Source: Jaminaea rosea
Lineage: Eukaryota; Basidiomycota; Exobasidiomycetes; Microstromatales
Assembly (NCBI RefSeq): GCF_003144245.1
Contig: NW_020289975.1
Span: 2,933,496 to 2,997,495, forward strand
Length of the DNA stretch: 64,000 bases
Reading direction: 5' to 3'
Of this stretch, positions 29,760 through 40,386 are shown in pieces (position 1 is the stretch's first letter; every line of letters begins with the position of its first letter). Both the position numbers and the translations under genes were made by a program. The notes beneath the pieces are model-generated. The model was not told the DNA's origin. It saw only the letters and a list, made by a program, of their open reading frames with translations, and searched no databases.

Positions 29760-32660
29760 CTACGCTGCCCTTCCTCCCAGCGAGTTGAAGCGTCCCGTGG
29801 TCCCGGCCCTTGCAAAGGGCCTACGCGCCGGAGCGAGAGGCAAGGAAGCTGGCTTGCTGCTAGTGTCAGCGCCGAGAGCAGCCCGCCTCGACCCAGCAGA
29901 AACGACAGCGCAAGGGCTCATGTTAACGCCCACACCTGAGTCGCCTAGCAACCCACCGCCGGGACAGCTGTCCATCGAGTCGAAGCTCGCGTCGCCCATG
30001 CTGGATGAAGCCGTCAAAAGCGAGGGCGGGGTAGGCTCCGTTTCCTCCTCCTCGTCGTGCCCACCACTGCCCGCGCGGAGATGCTTCTTGACAGCAGCAA
30101 AGTTGCTCGGGCTACTCTCCTGCTCAAACGAGCTCTCCTCCTGTTGCTCACAGATCATACTGCTCAGCGTGCGCGTCGCAGGCTTGGGGCGCGGGTCCAC
30201 CATCGGCACAGCGGTATTCCCGTACGCGGGGCCCCCACGCCCTTGCCCACGAGTCGTATCTCCGTACGTAAAGGAGCGATGGCGGCTGAACTGCTTGCGG
30301 AATCCATTGAGCTCAGCAGACCTGCGATCTTGGTAGGTCGGATCGTCCATCTTCACGTACGCGCTGGGCTGGCAGACGTGCGCAAATCGCTCAAAGAAGC
30401 CGCTGTACCCTCCCTGCAAGATGTAGATCTCAGGGTAGTGGCAATTCGGGTAGTCTTGCGCCAAGCTGCGGTCCGCCTGACGCAGGGCGAGGGCCATGGA
30501 GGGTGCGCGCTTGGCGCTGAACTCGCAGTGGAAGACCAGCACCTTCTTCAGCGTGTTGCCATGCGCGTCGGGCTGGCCAGATTGAGAGCGCGAGGGGAGG
30601 TTGCCCTGCTTGGCTACGGGGCCTGTTGGTGAGAGAAAGTGCTCCTTAACCCTGTCGACGGTAGAGAGATTGATGGCGCCCGGGATGTGTCCACCGTCAT
30701 ACTCGTAGCCAAATCGACAATCGATGATCTGGCAGCTGGCCATCTGCCCCTCGTATTTGCCGCCGAGGAGGTCAACGAGTGTCTCGGGTTTGATGCGCAT
30801 CAGCCCGTCCTCCTTGACGTTGAAGCAGGGCAGAACCTTTCCGCTGCGCTCAGAAGCGCCGAATCCAGGCATGCACTCTGCACCGAACGAGGACGAGGCG
30901 GATGGGTCTTGGAACTCGTCGTCTACGGTCGAGAGGCCGGATGCGTGGTTTGCAGCAGCTTGGCGACGCGTACCGTAGGGCAGCGGGGAGGTGTCGTCTT
31001 TGCTCGTTCGGCGAAGCAGACTAGGCCTCTTGCTGGCGGGAGCGATGGGTGAGCCATTGGCGTCGAAGTCGTCGGGGTAGCCGCCGAGCATGCCCTCTCG
31101 GGAGCGGGAGGGCGGGAGGAGCATTGCGGCGCTGTGATCGTAGCTCGAGATGGCGCGACGAGGCGCAGGTGCAGTCTGCCTCTGAGATGTCTCGGTGACA
31201 ACTGGCGCGCTCTTGTTAGCAGCCTTGAGCCCCGGACGGCCAGCTGCGGGGGCTTGCTGGCGGTCAGCTACTTTGCGCTTCGAAAAGGGTCCCAACGTGG
31301 CGGATGGGGCGAGGATAGCATCGGTGTGCGCCTTTTGCAGAGTGCGAGGTCGCAAGGGGAGCAGGCTGGGCTTCGACGAGGATGCCACATTGGCTGCGGA
31401 TCCCAGCTTGGGATGCGCCGGCGCGACAAAGCTGTGCTCGGGGGACTGAGGGTCGAAGAAGTAGCTGCCCAAATCTTGCCTCTCAAAGGTGCCCGGCGAG
31501 GGCGACTCGAGAATGGTATTGTGGGACGCAATGGCGCCGAGTCCCATTTGGTCCGCCCTCTCTCTGCATCTTGCCTCAAAGGAGGAGGAGGACTCGGGCT
31601 CAGAAGATTGGCGGTTGGATGACATGACTGCGCTCGTGAGCGAAGGTGCCGACGAGCGGTTGCCCTTGATGTGCAGAGAAGGCAGTACGTCGTGGCTGGA
31701 GCGACGGCGCGGCGCATCGTTGCTGTCGGTCCCAAACGAAGTCGTGAGCGAGGACGAGTTGGTTCGCATACCGGCACTGCGCAGGCTGGGTCTGACGGGT
31801 ACTTTGCCCTGTCCCATGGGCAGCGACGTTGGCCTGCGCTTTGAAGCAGGAGCGAGAGCCTCGAAGCTGTTGTCCGCGTCGATGCCGCTGCCAAAGCTGT
31901 CGTCGCCATCGCGTGCGGCATTGACCGAGAGGCAAGTGCCAAAGAGCCTACCCAGCGACCCTCCTTGCTGCGATGCTTGCTGCCCCTTCTTTGTTGGCTC
32001 TACATCGGCCGGGCTCGCGCTGCGACTGACGCTGCGACTGGAGCGACTGCTACTGCCTGCTCGCGAGCTTGGACGGCTATTGGGTCTGCTGCTGACTCTG
32101 CGTCTTGCTGCGGGCACAACGGGCGTGTCCTCCTTCATCGCGCTGCCTGGTGGGAGCATGGGCGAGGACGAAGAGGCCAGGGGCTGACGAGGAGCAGGCG
32201 AGATGTCCATGTAATGGGGTGAGCTGAGCTTTGCTGCGAGACCAGGCGACTTGCCATTGAGCTCGGTACCCATGGCCTCGCCCAGACGTCGGCTTGATGT
32301 GGGAGAGGACCGCTTTGCGCTGCCCAATGGCACTCTGCGCGGTGGTGATGGCGACGAGTGTGACGAGGATGTAGAGGAAGAGAAGGATGCTGATGTCGAG
32401 GGACCCAGTGCAGCATTGATTGTATGGCCCGAGTCTGACTTGGGTAGGATGTTCCTCGATGACGATGAGGACGAAGGCATATGGCCAGACTGCGCTGATG
32501 GGAGCTCGAACGATGAGCCCAGCGACATGCTGGACCCAAAAGATCGATCTCCAAACTCGGCGGGCAGGTCATCGTGACGCAGCGTCGGCGAGCTGGGCTG
32601 CTGGTCGAAGATGTCGAATCGCATCGGGGGTCCCATTGGTGAGGAGAGGAGAGCTGTCAT
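29760..32660 (-). CDS. CDC25: Cdc25-type M-phase inducer phosphatase
   Basis: Single exon, 966 residues from the ATG at 32660. Dual-specificity phosphatase that removes inhibitory phosphates from Cdk1 to start mitosis (Mih1 in yeast). The rhodanese-like catalytic domain spans ~600-790: IKPETLVDLL, IIDCRFGYEYDGGHIPGA, and the CX5R loop Cys712-EFSAKR preceded by His, then GYSGFF and the family end YVKMDD. The N-terminal ~590 residues are Ser/Pro-rich and disordered, with many SP/TP and RR.S sites, fitting regulation by phosphorylation and 14-3-3 binding, as known for the family. The C-terminal ~170 residues are also low complexity. A GGC repeat sits just before the ATG (32672-32688). Confidence 0.93.
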   Translation of the reverse strand: MTALLSSPMGPPMRFDIFDQQPSSPTLRHDDLPAEFGDRSFGSSMSLGSSFELPSAQSGHMPSSSSSSRNILPKSDSGHTINAALGPSTSASFSSSTSSSHSSPSPPRRVPLGSAKRSSPTSSRRLGEAMGTELNGKSPGLAAKLSSPHYMDISPAPRQPLASSSSPMLPPGSAMKEDTPVVPAARRRVSSRPNSRPSSRAGSSSRSSRSVSRSASPADVEPTKKGQQASQQGGSLGRLFGTCLSVNAARDGDDSFGSGIDADNSFEALAPASKRRPTSLPMGQGKVPVRPSLRSAGMRTNSSSLTTSFGTDSNDAPRRRSSHDVLPSLHIKGNRSSAPSLTSAVMSSNRQSSEPESSSSFEARCRERADQMGLGAIASHNTILESPSPGTFERQDLGSYFFDPQSPEHSFVAPAHPKLGSAANVASSSKPSLLPLRPRTLQKAHTDAILAPSATLGPFSKRKVADRQQAPAAGRPGLKAANKSAPVVTETSQRQTAPAPRRAISSYDHSAAMLLPPSRSREGMLGGYPDDFDANGSPIAPASKRPSLLRRTSKDDTSPLPYGTRRQAAANHASGLSTVDDEFQDPSASSSFGAECMPGFGASERSGKVLPCFNVKEDGLMRIKPETLVDLLGGKYEGQMASCQIIDCRFGYEYDGGHIPGAINLSTVDRVKEHFLSPTGPVAKQGNLPSRSQSGQPDAHGNTLKKVLVFHCEFSAKRAPSMALALRQADRSLAQDYPNCHYPEIYILQGGYSGFFERFAHVCQPSAYVKMDDPTYQDRRSAELNGFRKQFSRHRSFTYGDTTRGQGRGGPAYGNTAVPMVDPRPKPATRTLSSMICEQQEESSFEQESSPSNFAAVKKHLRAGSGGHDEEEETEPTPPSLLTASSSMGDASFDSMDSCPGGGLLGDSGVGVNMSPCAVVSAGSRRAALGADTSSKPASLPLAPARRPFARAGTTGRFNSLGGRAA

Positions 32661-34939
32661 CGCAGCAGCAGCGGCGGCGGCGGCGGCGTGAACGACGTTT
32701 TAGGATTGACGATGAAAGAGGGAGCGAGAAGTAGGATATGAGAGTGTGTTGGGGGCAGAAGAGCAGGAGACAAAGCAAGGGCAGTCCTGTGTTGCGTTGT
32801 GCGCGTGAGTTGAGCTAAGGCTGTGCGTGGGCGTTGGCAAGACAAAGGGAGGTGCGAAACCAGCCTGAGACGGACGAAGGAGGATCGTCGGTCTATTGAG
32901 TTGCGGTCTCGGGCTGCAAAAGGGTGGGAAAGGGTATCACTGATGGTGAGACGATGGTGATGTCGTCACAAAAGGCGGTGGGGATGGCAGTAATGGAAGC
33001 CAGGTCAAGCCTCGTCGTTGATGGATTGGCACCACCTGCGAGCATTGCCCGCTCTCTCTCTCTCTCTCTCTCTCGCTCTCTCTCTCGCCCGCCCGCTCGC
33101 TCGGCCCTGCCCGCTTGCCTGCCTGCTTGACTGTGATTTCAAGGTGGTGTTGGTCTGCCCGCCCCGCCCGCCTCGCGCCGCCTTCCAGTGCCTCCTGCTT
33201 GGCAGCAGCGGCGGCGGCAACGGCGGGATGGATGAGAGATGCAAGCCACTCGGCGCGCCTTGCCTGTGTGTTGAGTCGACGAGCGCGAAACGAGTCGAAC
33301 AGCAGGCTCAAAGCTAGAGGAACGAGACGATGCACACAGCGCACCCCCATCTTGAGAGCAAGTAAGTGACCGAGCGAGCGAAAGGATGCGACCAGCGTAC
33401 GTCCGATCTGGGGACATCATTCGATCTCTGTGGACCGAGCTTCGCTACTACGAAAACGTCCCTCACGCCGCGAGACGTCGGGATCGCGCTGCAAGACGCC
33501 TGCTCAGCGTGCTACGATGACGATGGGCCTCCAATGATGGCCGAGTGACAGACTTGCGCAACGCCTTGAGATGCCATGCCCGCATCGTCATCCTGGTGCG
33601 GGCAAGCTTTCGGTGTTCTCCGTCTGTGCGATCAGTCGCTCTCACCATTGATCGAAGCTTCCACGAGCAGGCCCATCAAGCAACTCAGAGCGAGGAGCGA
33701 GACAGCCAGCCCGAGCAATGTTCGAGAGGTCACCGCCCCCTCGTAGCCGCTGCTCCGACCACAGGTGCGCGTCCTCTTCCTTGCTCGCCGCCCCGGCTAC
33801 TCCGTCGATTCCGTTCAGCCTTTCGCCCTCGGCCAAAAGTAGAGTAGACGGTTCGCTCGACGATGTCGCCAGACTAGGGCCTCTGCTTCTAGCGAACCGA
33901 CATCGTGGTCTGCCCAGGACCCTTTTTCCCGCCCAGGCTTCACACATTGCCTCGCAAACGCCCACGCACACACTTGGCTCGTCACCCAAAATGATACGCC
34001 AAATCGAGGCGCTGTGCTGTGACTTGAAATGAGAGACGAGCAGGAGGACCACAGGCCCAGTTGGAGATCGGGGTTGGACCGGCCCAATGAATGTCGGTCG
34101 CAACGTCCGGTGCAGCAAGGGTCTTGTGACGCTCCATTCGTGCGACTCGCCAGCGAGCGTCGCTGCACCACACTGATCATCACCGTACATCCGCGCGCGC
34201 GACATCAAAGAGCTGAGCACAGCACAGCCAGCGAATTAGCAACTACGACGATTTCATGGGGTCCATGAGCGTTTCACACCACCCCTTGAGGAGCGACGAA
34301 GCCTGCTCGGTGTTGCTACGCGTGCTATGCTGCAAATAAGCAGAGCAGTGCGAATGTGATATATGTCTGGAAGTGAGCTTGACTGAGTTAGTAGTCTCGT
34401 TGCGTTGCAGAGCCGCGGCGGCGTACAGGCGCAGCAGGGCGTCAAAAATGGTAAACACGCACTCACACGCGCTACAATTCAGGCGCGCCAGTGCGGGCAA
34501 AGCCCGGCCCAACCAACAACAGGCGGGCGTGAGCCGTGAGCTGAGGCCAACAGGCGTGAGCCGAGGCTCCGATTTGACCGACGGCCAAGCCACGTCGTTC
34601 CGCCCTTCGAAGCTTCGACGACGATGATGTCAACAACGACCCGAGGGGGCTTCGACGAGAGGAAGAAGGGCAACATCGAGCAGGCGGAGCAGGTAATGAG
34701 CGCATGCCGAGTGATCCGCTTGGAATTTAGAGCTCGTTCTGAGAGGCCCGAAAAGAAGCAGTCAGCTTCGTAGCGGGCAGAGCGAAGCCTGCTCGTGTGA
34801 CGGTGAGACAAGGCAAGAGCAGCGTGCGTAACTGTGGCTGGCTGCTGACTGGCTGACTGTCATGAGGCTCGTATCAATGAAGTAGATGGAAGTACAGATG
34901 ATGCTGATGAATGATGAGAAGCACTGTCGCACGTCGCGC
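32661..34939. other. 2.3-kb gene-poor gap
   Basis: The largest stretch without a supported gene. It holds the CDC25 leader and a TC dinucleotide run (33051-33087). The longest open frame (33642-34220, minus, 192 codons) has no hydrophobic, repeat or motif pattern and overlaps open frames on the other strand. A species-specific gene or a noncoding transcript cannot be excluded. Confidence 0.5.
33051..33087. repeat. (TC)n microsatellite
   Basis: Run of TC dinucleotides broken once or twice by a G, followed by CGCCCGCCCGCTCGC. It lies upstream of CDC25. Confidence 0.9.
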
Positions 34940-36234
34940 TCACGCGCCCACGCCCCCCGTATAGCTCTCGAGCGGCACCCTCCAGGCCCTTGGCCCAGCA
35001 AGAGCTACAATCGACCCTGCCCCTACTTGCCCTCCTGTCCCTCCTGCTCCCTTCTGTCCCCAACCCCTCCCACCACTCCACACGCAGTCCCCCAATGGCT
35101 CCCCACCTTCGCCGACCTCCTCGACCCCTACCGTCCCGCGTGTACACATCCTTAAGTCCCACATCCTAACCTTCCCATCTGGACAGCCCTGAATGCAGTA
35201 ACTGCCATGAAAGGCTGGTCGCCCCAGCCTACCCAGTGCCCCTACACTCGTCGAGTCGAGCCAGCCAAATTGCGTGACGGGCTGCTGTGCCGCGCGCAGA
35301 TCGTAAAGCTTATGCTGATCGTAGTCGGCCCGTAGCGAGGTTATGTCGAGGATGTGGGGCAGGCGGGTGCGAGTTAGCTTGGAACAATGGTCCGTCGAAT
35401 GCCAGAAGCGGACCATCTTAGACGTGCGACCATCGAAGGCCATCAAGTCCGTTCCATGGCCAGAGGCAGGGTCTGTTCTTGGATGCCCCGCCGTAGTAGC
35501 CTGCTGTGGGGGACGCGAGGCGCTCACCACTAGCTCGATGCTCGGAAGCGTCTCGAGCGCGTAGATGGCATGACGATGCGGCTGGACGTCGAGACGCTGC
35601 ACGCTGGCTTTGGATCCGCGACGATACGACCACGAGTGGACGTGTCCGTCACCCCCACCGGTGATGAAGCTGAGGGCGTCGCCTTTGCCACTGTTGTCGT
35701 TGATGGCACCGTCGTTCATGGGCAAAAAGGGCGCGACAGAGGTCGCTCCGCCGCTGGAGAGGTGAGGCTGTTGCGGCAGGGCAGTGAGAGAGGCACGGAC
35801 GGAGCGCCGTTCTCGCTCGTGTGCATCCTTGTCATCGTCGTCCTCTTCGCTTTGCGAGGGCCTTGCGAAGACCAAAGTCACCTGCGTCCCCGCCTCTCGC
35901 CCAGTCTTGTGCTTCACGCTCTTCGTAGGCGACGAAGCGATCGCTACGGCGTGCGTGCTCAGCCTCCTAACATCGCGCGGCTTGATAGCAGGTGAGAGGC
36001 TCGACACTTGACAGTCCCTACTTCTCAGAGCCAGCGGTACGTTATCCTGCTCGTCGTCATCTTCCTCCTCTCCAGACAGGCATATTGACGTCCTGCCGCG
36101 AGAAGAAAGGGCAAACAGGGTTGAGAGGCCGGTAGATTGGGATCGCATGCTAGCAAGCCAGTGGAAGCTCGCAGTCTGGCCGTGCCCGAGGGGTATGCGT
36201 TCGTGACGATGCCAAGGGGCAAGACGGAGCGCGG

Positions 36235-36266
<32 letters not shown>

Positions 36267-38779
36267 GTGTGCGGCTTTGTGGACGGCAAAGTCGACGTCG
36301 AGGCGTCAGGCTCTGCTGCGGCTTTGCCATTACTGTCATCCGAGGCCGTAGACTTCGCAGAGGTCAGGGCGGGCTTTGTGCCACTGTCCTCCGATCGCGC
36401 GATGGATGGGACAGGACTGGCATCCCGGCCGAAGAAGACGTCGTTGAGCTCGAGCTGGGCTGGTGGTGGCGGCAGGGGGGTAGTCGCTTCAGCGGGCGCA
36501 GGTGGCATGCCTTCCTCTTGTGCGGGCGCCCCTGAGCTTTCCTTCAACCATTCGTTTGCGGCCTCGATCGCTGCCTGGAGAGCCGAGCCACCCATCAAGT
36601 CGGCTGAGAGGAGAACAGGAGTCTCGGGCTCGCTGCGCCCTGCAGGTGGGACATGCGCTGGTAATGCTGAGGCTGCGTTCGATTCTGGCGCTGCTGGCTC
36701 GAGGTGCTCTTCCTTGATGGAGATGGGAAGCGGAGCGGGCATTTCAGTCGCTTCTACTGGCTGTTTTGAAGCGACCGAAGCCGTCGTGGCGGGAGCAGTA
36801 TCATCTTGCTCTTGCCCCTGGCGTTGCTCGCCGACGTTGCTGTCCGCTTCCATCTCATCAGCAGGCGCGGTACCCAGATCCTCTGCAGCGACTCTTGGTG
36901 CCGCCACGGGTGGCTCGGCCTTTGTGCCTATGCAGCCGTCTTTGTGTGGGGCTACACTTTTCTTCTGGGCAGTCGCCTCCCGCGGCATTTGTGCAACTTC
37001 CACGATGGACAGCTCGTCGTCTTCGTCTGTGAGTTCTTCGTCGATGGTCAAGTCTGCCTCAGGCTCCTGTCCACCCGCACGCCTCAGCGACTCTGGAGCG
37101 GTTGGAGGTGTTCCTCTGACTAGCTCGTCCTCCTTGGCCTTGGCCTTGCCTTTGCCTTCGCCATTGTCGTGATCTACAGTGGCCGCCTCATGCTCTTTGC
37201 TACGTGGAGGTTTCTCCTCTTCTCGAGTAGCGACACCACTCGTCCCGCTACCGGAAGCGGCGGACCGCCTTGCATGATCTTGCGCAGCCCTAGCCTCCTC
37301 CTCTTCCTGCCGCTTCATTCTTCTGTTGAGCTTCTTCCTTTGCGACTTGCTCATTCCGCTGTCGGCAGCCAGCGGCGGGCCACCTCGACTCACAAAGGCT
37401 GCCGTCGCAGCTGCATGCTCCTTCTCCTTTTGCGCCTTCGCCTTCGCCTCCCTCTCCCTCGGCGCTTTCACCCTCTCCTCATTCTCTCGCTTCTCCTTCT
37501 CCTTCCGCTCCTTCTTCATCCTCCTCTCCCTCTCCTGCCGCTCCTTCTCCTCTCTCTCCCTTGCTTCCCGCTTAACCCTCTTCTCCTCCTCCAGCTTCAA
37601 GACCTTCTCCCGCTCGTGCAAAGGCAGCTTCTCGAAGTGCGCCTTCTTTCTCTGCTGCTTCGCCTCCACTGCCTGAGCATACGCTTCTTGTCTCTTGCGC
37701 TTCCTGGTCTGCTTCTTGAGCTCGAGTTTGGCGGCCGCGTCTGCCTTTGCAGCCTCGGCGTCTGATTGAGCAGGGGTGGCTCTGCGCGAGGACGGGACCG
37801 AGAAGGAGGACGAGGACGAGGGAAGGGGGGAGTCGGTTCTGGAGGCGGATGTTGAGGTGGGAGTGGACATTGACGGCTCGTGGGCTGGAGATGGGGCGGC
37901 TGTACTTTTCGGTCTCGGAGCTTGAGGTTGGTGGTCGACCTTCGCCTTCTTCTTGGCTCGAGGTGGACTGCGGGCTTGTGACAGCGATGAGCTGCCCTTG
38001 GCGTTTGCGGCGTCGCTGCCTTTCTTCTTCTTTTTGGTGGCGCTGCGCTCAGCTTGCGAGCTTGACGAGCTCGCCTGCGTCTGAGGTGACTGGGGTTGTC
38101 TCTCGCTCAGCCTCGAAGAGGATTGTTCCGACGACGTACGATTCGAGATCGAAGTACTAGTTGACGACTGCCCTGTGAGCCAGGCGGGTGCTGCAGGAAG
38201 TGGGTGAGACACAGCGGCTGGTAGATTGGATGGAGGTGCAATCGTCCGAGAGGGTCCAGCGAATGGTCTTGCTGATAGACTGCCGCCTCTACCAAGAAGT
38301 GGTCGTGGAGGTGGATAAGGCCGGGTCCCTCCCGAGGACGACGATGCTGCTGCGTTTGCTAATGTGAAGCTGCTCTTGGGCCGTGCAGGCACAATGCTCG
38401 GCGGAGCGCTAGGCTTCTCCGGCGCTACATGACGTCTGGTGGTGAACATGCTTTGCAGCGCAGGCTGCGGCCCGATCTCGTTAGGCTGGACATCCTCTGC
38501 CCGTTTTGGCGGCGCCTGGACGGCTGCTGTGGGTCCAGCGGGAGCGTTTCGAGGTGGGCCTCGATCGAGCCGCGAGGGAGGCTGTGACCTAGAGGACGGA
38601 CCATGCTGTGTACCGCTGGGCTGTCGTGATGTACTGCTGCTGGGCGACGATGACGGAGGGTCAACGGCGCTGTCGTGGCGGCTGCTCCACCCATTGTCAT
38701 GTCGAGGCCCAGTCGGTGCACCTGGCCCAGTCCAGCCGCTCTGACCCCAATTCCAGTGCTGTGCGTTACTGCGAATCAT
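34940..38779 (-). CDS. Large coiled-coil and WD-repeat protein, role unknown
   Basis: Single open frame, 1279 residues from the ATG at 38779. Open frame continues upstream to about 38947 without an ATG, so an extra 5' exon is possible. Residues 1-330 are Pro/Ser-rich. About 335-500 form a highly basic/acidic helix (KLELKKQTRKRKRQEAYAQ, repeated REREEKE phrases), a likely long coiled coil with nuclear signals. The middle is acidic and disordered. The last ~430 residues contain WD40-like strands: FITGGGDGHVHSW, HAIYALETLPSIELVVSAS, KMVRFWHSTD, KLYDLRAAQQPVTQFGW, and CPDGKVRMWDLR. I do not recognise the family. A nuclear scaffold or RNA-processing role is only a guess from composition. Confidence 0.72.
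36236..36265. repeat. (GCT)10 coding a Ser run
   Basis: Ten GCT triplets on the plus strand, read as AGC (Ser) on the coding strand of the WD protein, just before its WD-like part. Confidence 0.9.
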
Positions 38780-39115
38780 AGCGAGGCCTGCAATGGCGCC
38801 AAAGACGCAGGGTTGGTGGCGATGATGGCCATGTGAGCGATAAGGTCGATGATGATGAATGAAATGAGGCTCGAGCTGCCTCCGCTCCTCGCTGCCTTTG
38901 TCCAACTTCAAGATCCGACGACGCGGATGTGAACGACGCCCACTCACTCTCTTTCCGTCCAGCCCAGGCTACAAGTCGGATCGGAATGGCCCTGTGCAAA
39001 CCACGTGGCCGACAATGACAAATGGGAAGGCCGGCTGGACGTGGTCATCGTCGTCGACGCCGACGTTTCCCCACCTCCTCAATCTCCACTCCGCCACTCC
39101 TCATCACACGCCATC
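38780..39115. promoter_or_regulatory. Divergent promoter, WD protein / complex I 24 kDa
   Basis: 336 bp between divergent ATGs. Part of it is open in frame with the WD protein, so a 5' exon of that gene may lie here. No named site seen. Confidence 0.3.
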
Positions 39116-40154
39116 ATGTCCCTCCGTGCAGCAGCTTCGAGCGCCCTCCGTGGCGCAACTAGGTCATCACGCGGTGTCGTCGCCAGCTCGTCATCAGCCC
39201 GCGCTATCAGCACATCGGCGCCGCGAGCTTCGGACTCCATCTTCGTTCATCGCGATACCGATTACAACAACCCGTCGATCGTGAGCACGACCACTGCTCA
39301 GATCCCCACGCCACGTCTTGGCGTCTCACTGACTTTGCCTTCCCTCCTCTCCGCGCATGCAGCCCTTCAAATTCAATGACCAGATGCTCGCCCAAGCGAA
39401 AGAAATCATCTCGCACTACCCTCCTCAGTACAAGAAGGCTGCCGTCATTCCGCTCTTGGACTTGGGGCAGAGGCAGAACAGCGGCTGGACGTCGATTAGC
39501 GTCATGAACTACGTAGCGGAGCTGCTCGAGATGCCTAGGATGAGGGTGTACGAGGTTGCGTCTTTCTACACGATGTGAGTGCGCGAGCAACACGAGGCTA
39601 GATGAGGGATGTATGCTGATCACGGTCCACGCTCTCGCCCAGGTTCAACCGCGAGCCCGTAGGCAAGTACTTCATCCAGCTCTGCACCACGACCCCCTGC
39701 GCCCTCCGTGGTGCCTCCCCCGGCTTCTCCTCATTCGTCCAACCGGGCGAGTCCATCTTGGAGACCATGGTCTCGCACCTGGGTATCAAGCCCGGCCAGA
39801 CGACCAAGGACGGTATGTTCACGCTCCTCGAGGTTGAGTGCCTGGGAGCGTGCGCCAATGCACCGATGGCGCAGGTTAATGACTTCTTCTACGAGGATCT
39901 GACCCCGGAGACGACGAGGAAGTTGTTGGATGACTTGAAGGCGGGCAAGGTTGTCAAGGCTGGTCCGCAGGGTGGGGTGAGGCATACGAGTGAGGCGGCT
40001 ACTGGAAGGTGAGTGCGCGCACTGCTAGAAAGACGATGAAGACAGAGCCGTAGCTGACCGCCTCGTTGTTGCAACCTACTCCCTCTTCGCCAACAGGACC
40101 GCCCTTACGTCGAAGCCGACAGGCACGGAAGTCTTCAGGGCTGACTTTGCTTGA
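39116..40154 (+). CDS. NDUFV2: NADH:ubiquinone oxidoreductase 24 kDa subunit
   Basis: Exons 39116-39280, 39363-39574, 39643-40008, 40097-40154; introns 82, 68 and 88 nt; 266 residues. Thioredoxin-like [2Fe-2S] subunit (NuoE/NDUFV2) of the complex I N-module in the mitochondrial matrix. Cluster ligands are in [10 protein letters not shown] and CLGACANAP, the family's CX4C and CX3C pairs. [16 protein letters not shown] and [14 protein letters not shown] precede them. The N-terminal ~40 residues are rich in Ala, Ser and Arg without acids, a clear mitochondrial presequence. The last coding exon is only 58 nt and ends ...TEVFRADFA. The gene is followed after 232 bp by IPI3 on the same strand. Confidence 0.95.
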
Positions 40155-40386
40155 TCATCGTCTCTCTCATGCGTCTCGTGTATCTCTCATATCCTCTCAT
40201 ACGTCTCGATGTGAATACAATGCGAGCGTAGCGACTCCTTGTGCCTCTCCTGTATGCTCCCCGACGCCCGTGGTACGCTTACATAATCGCCTCCGCCCTG
40301 TCGAAATATTTCTCAACTTTGGCAGCGTCGTTGGCCTCGTTCCGTGCGTCCCTTGCGATTCATTCTCCTCTCGCACCAGTGTCATC

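Noticed and set aside
33642-34220. 192-codon open frame on the minus strand in the large gap
   Set aside because: It overlaps open frames of similar quality on the other strand and shows no protein-like pattern.
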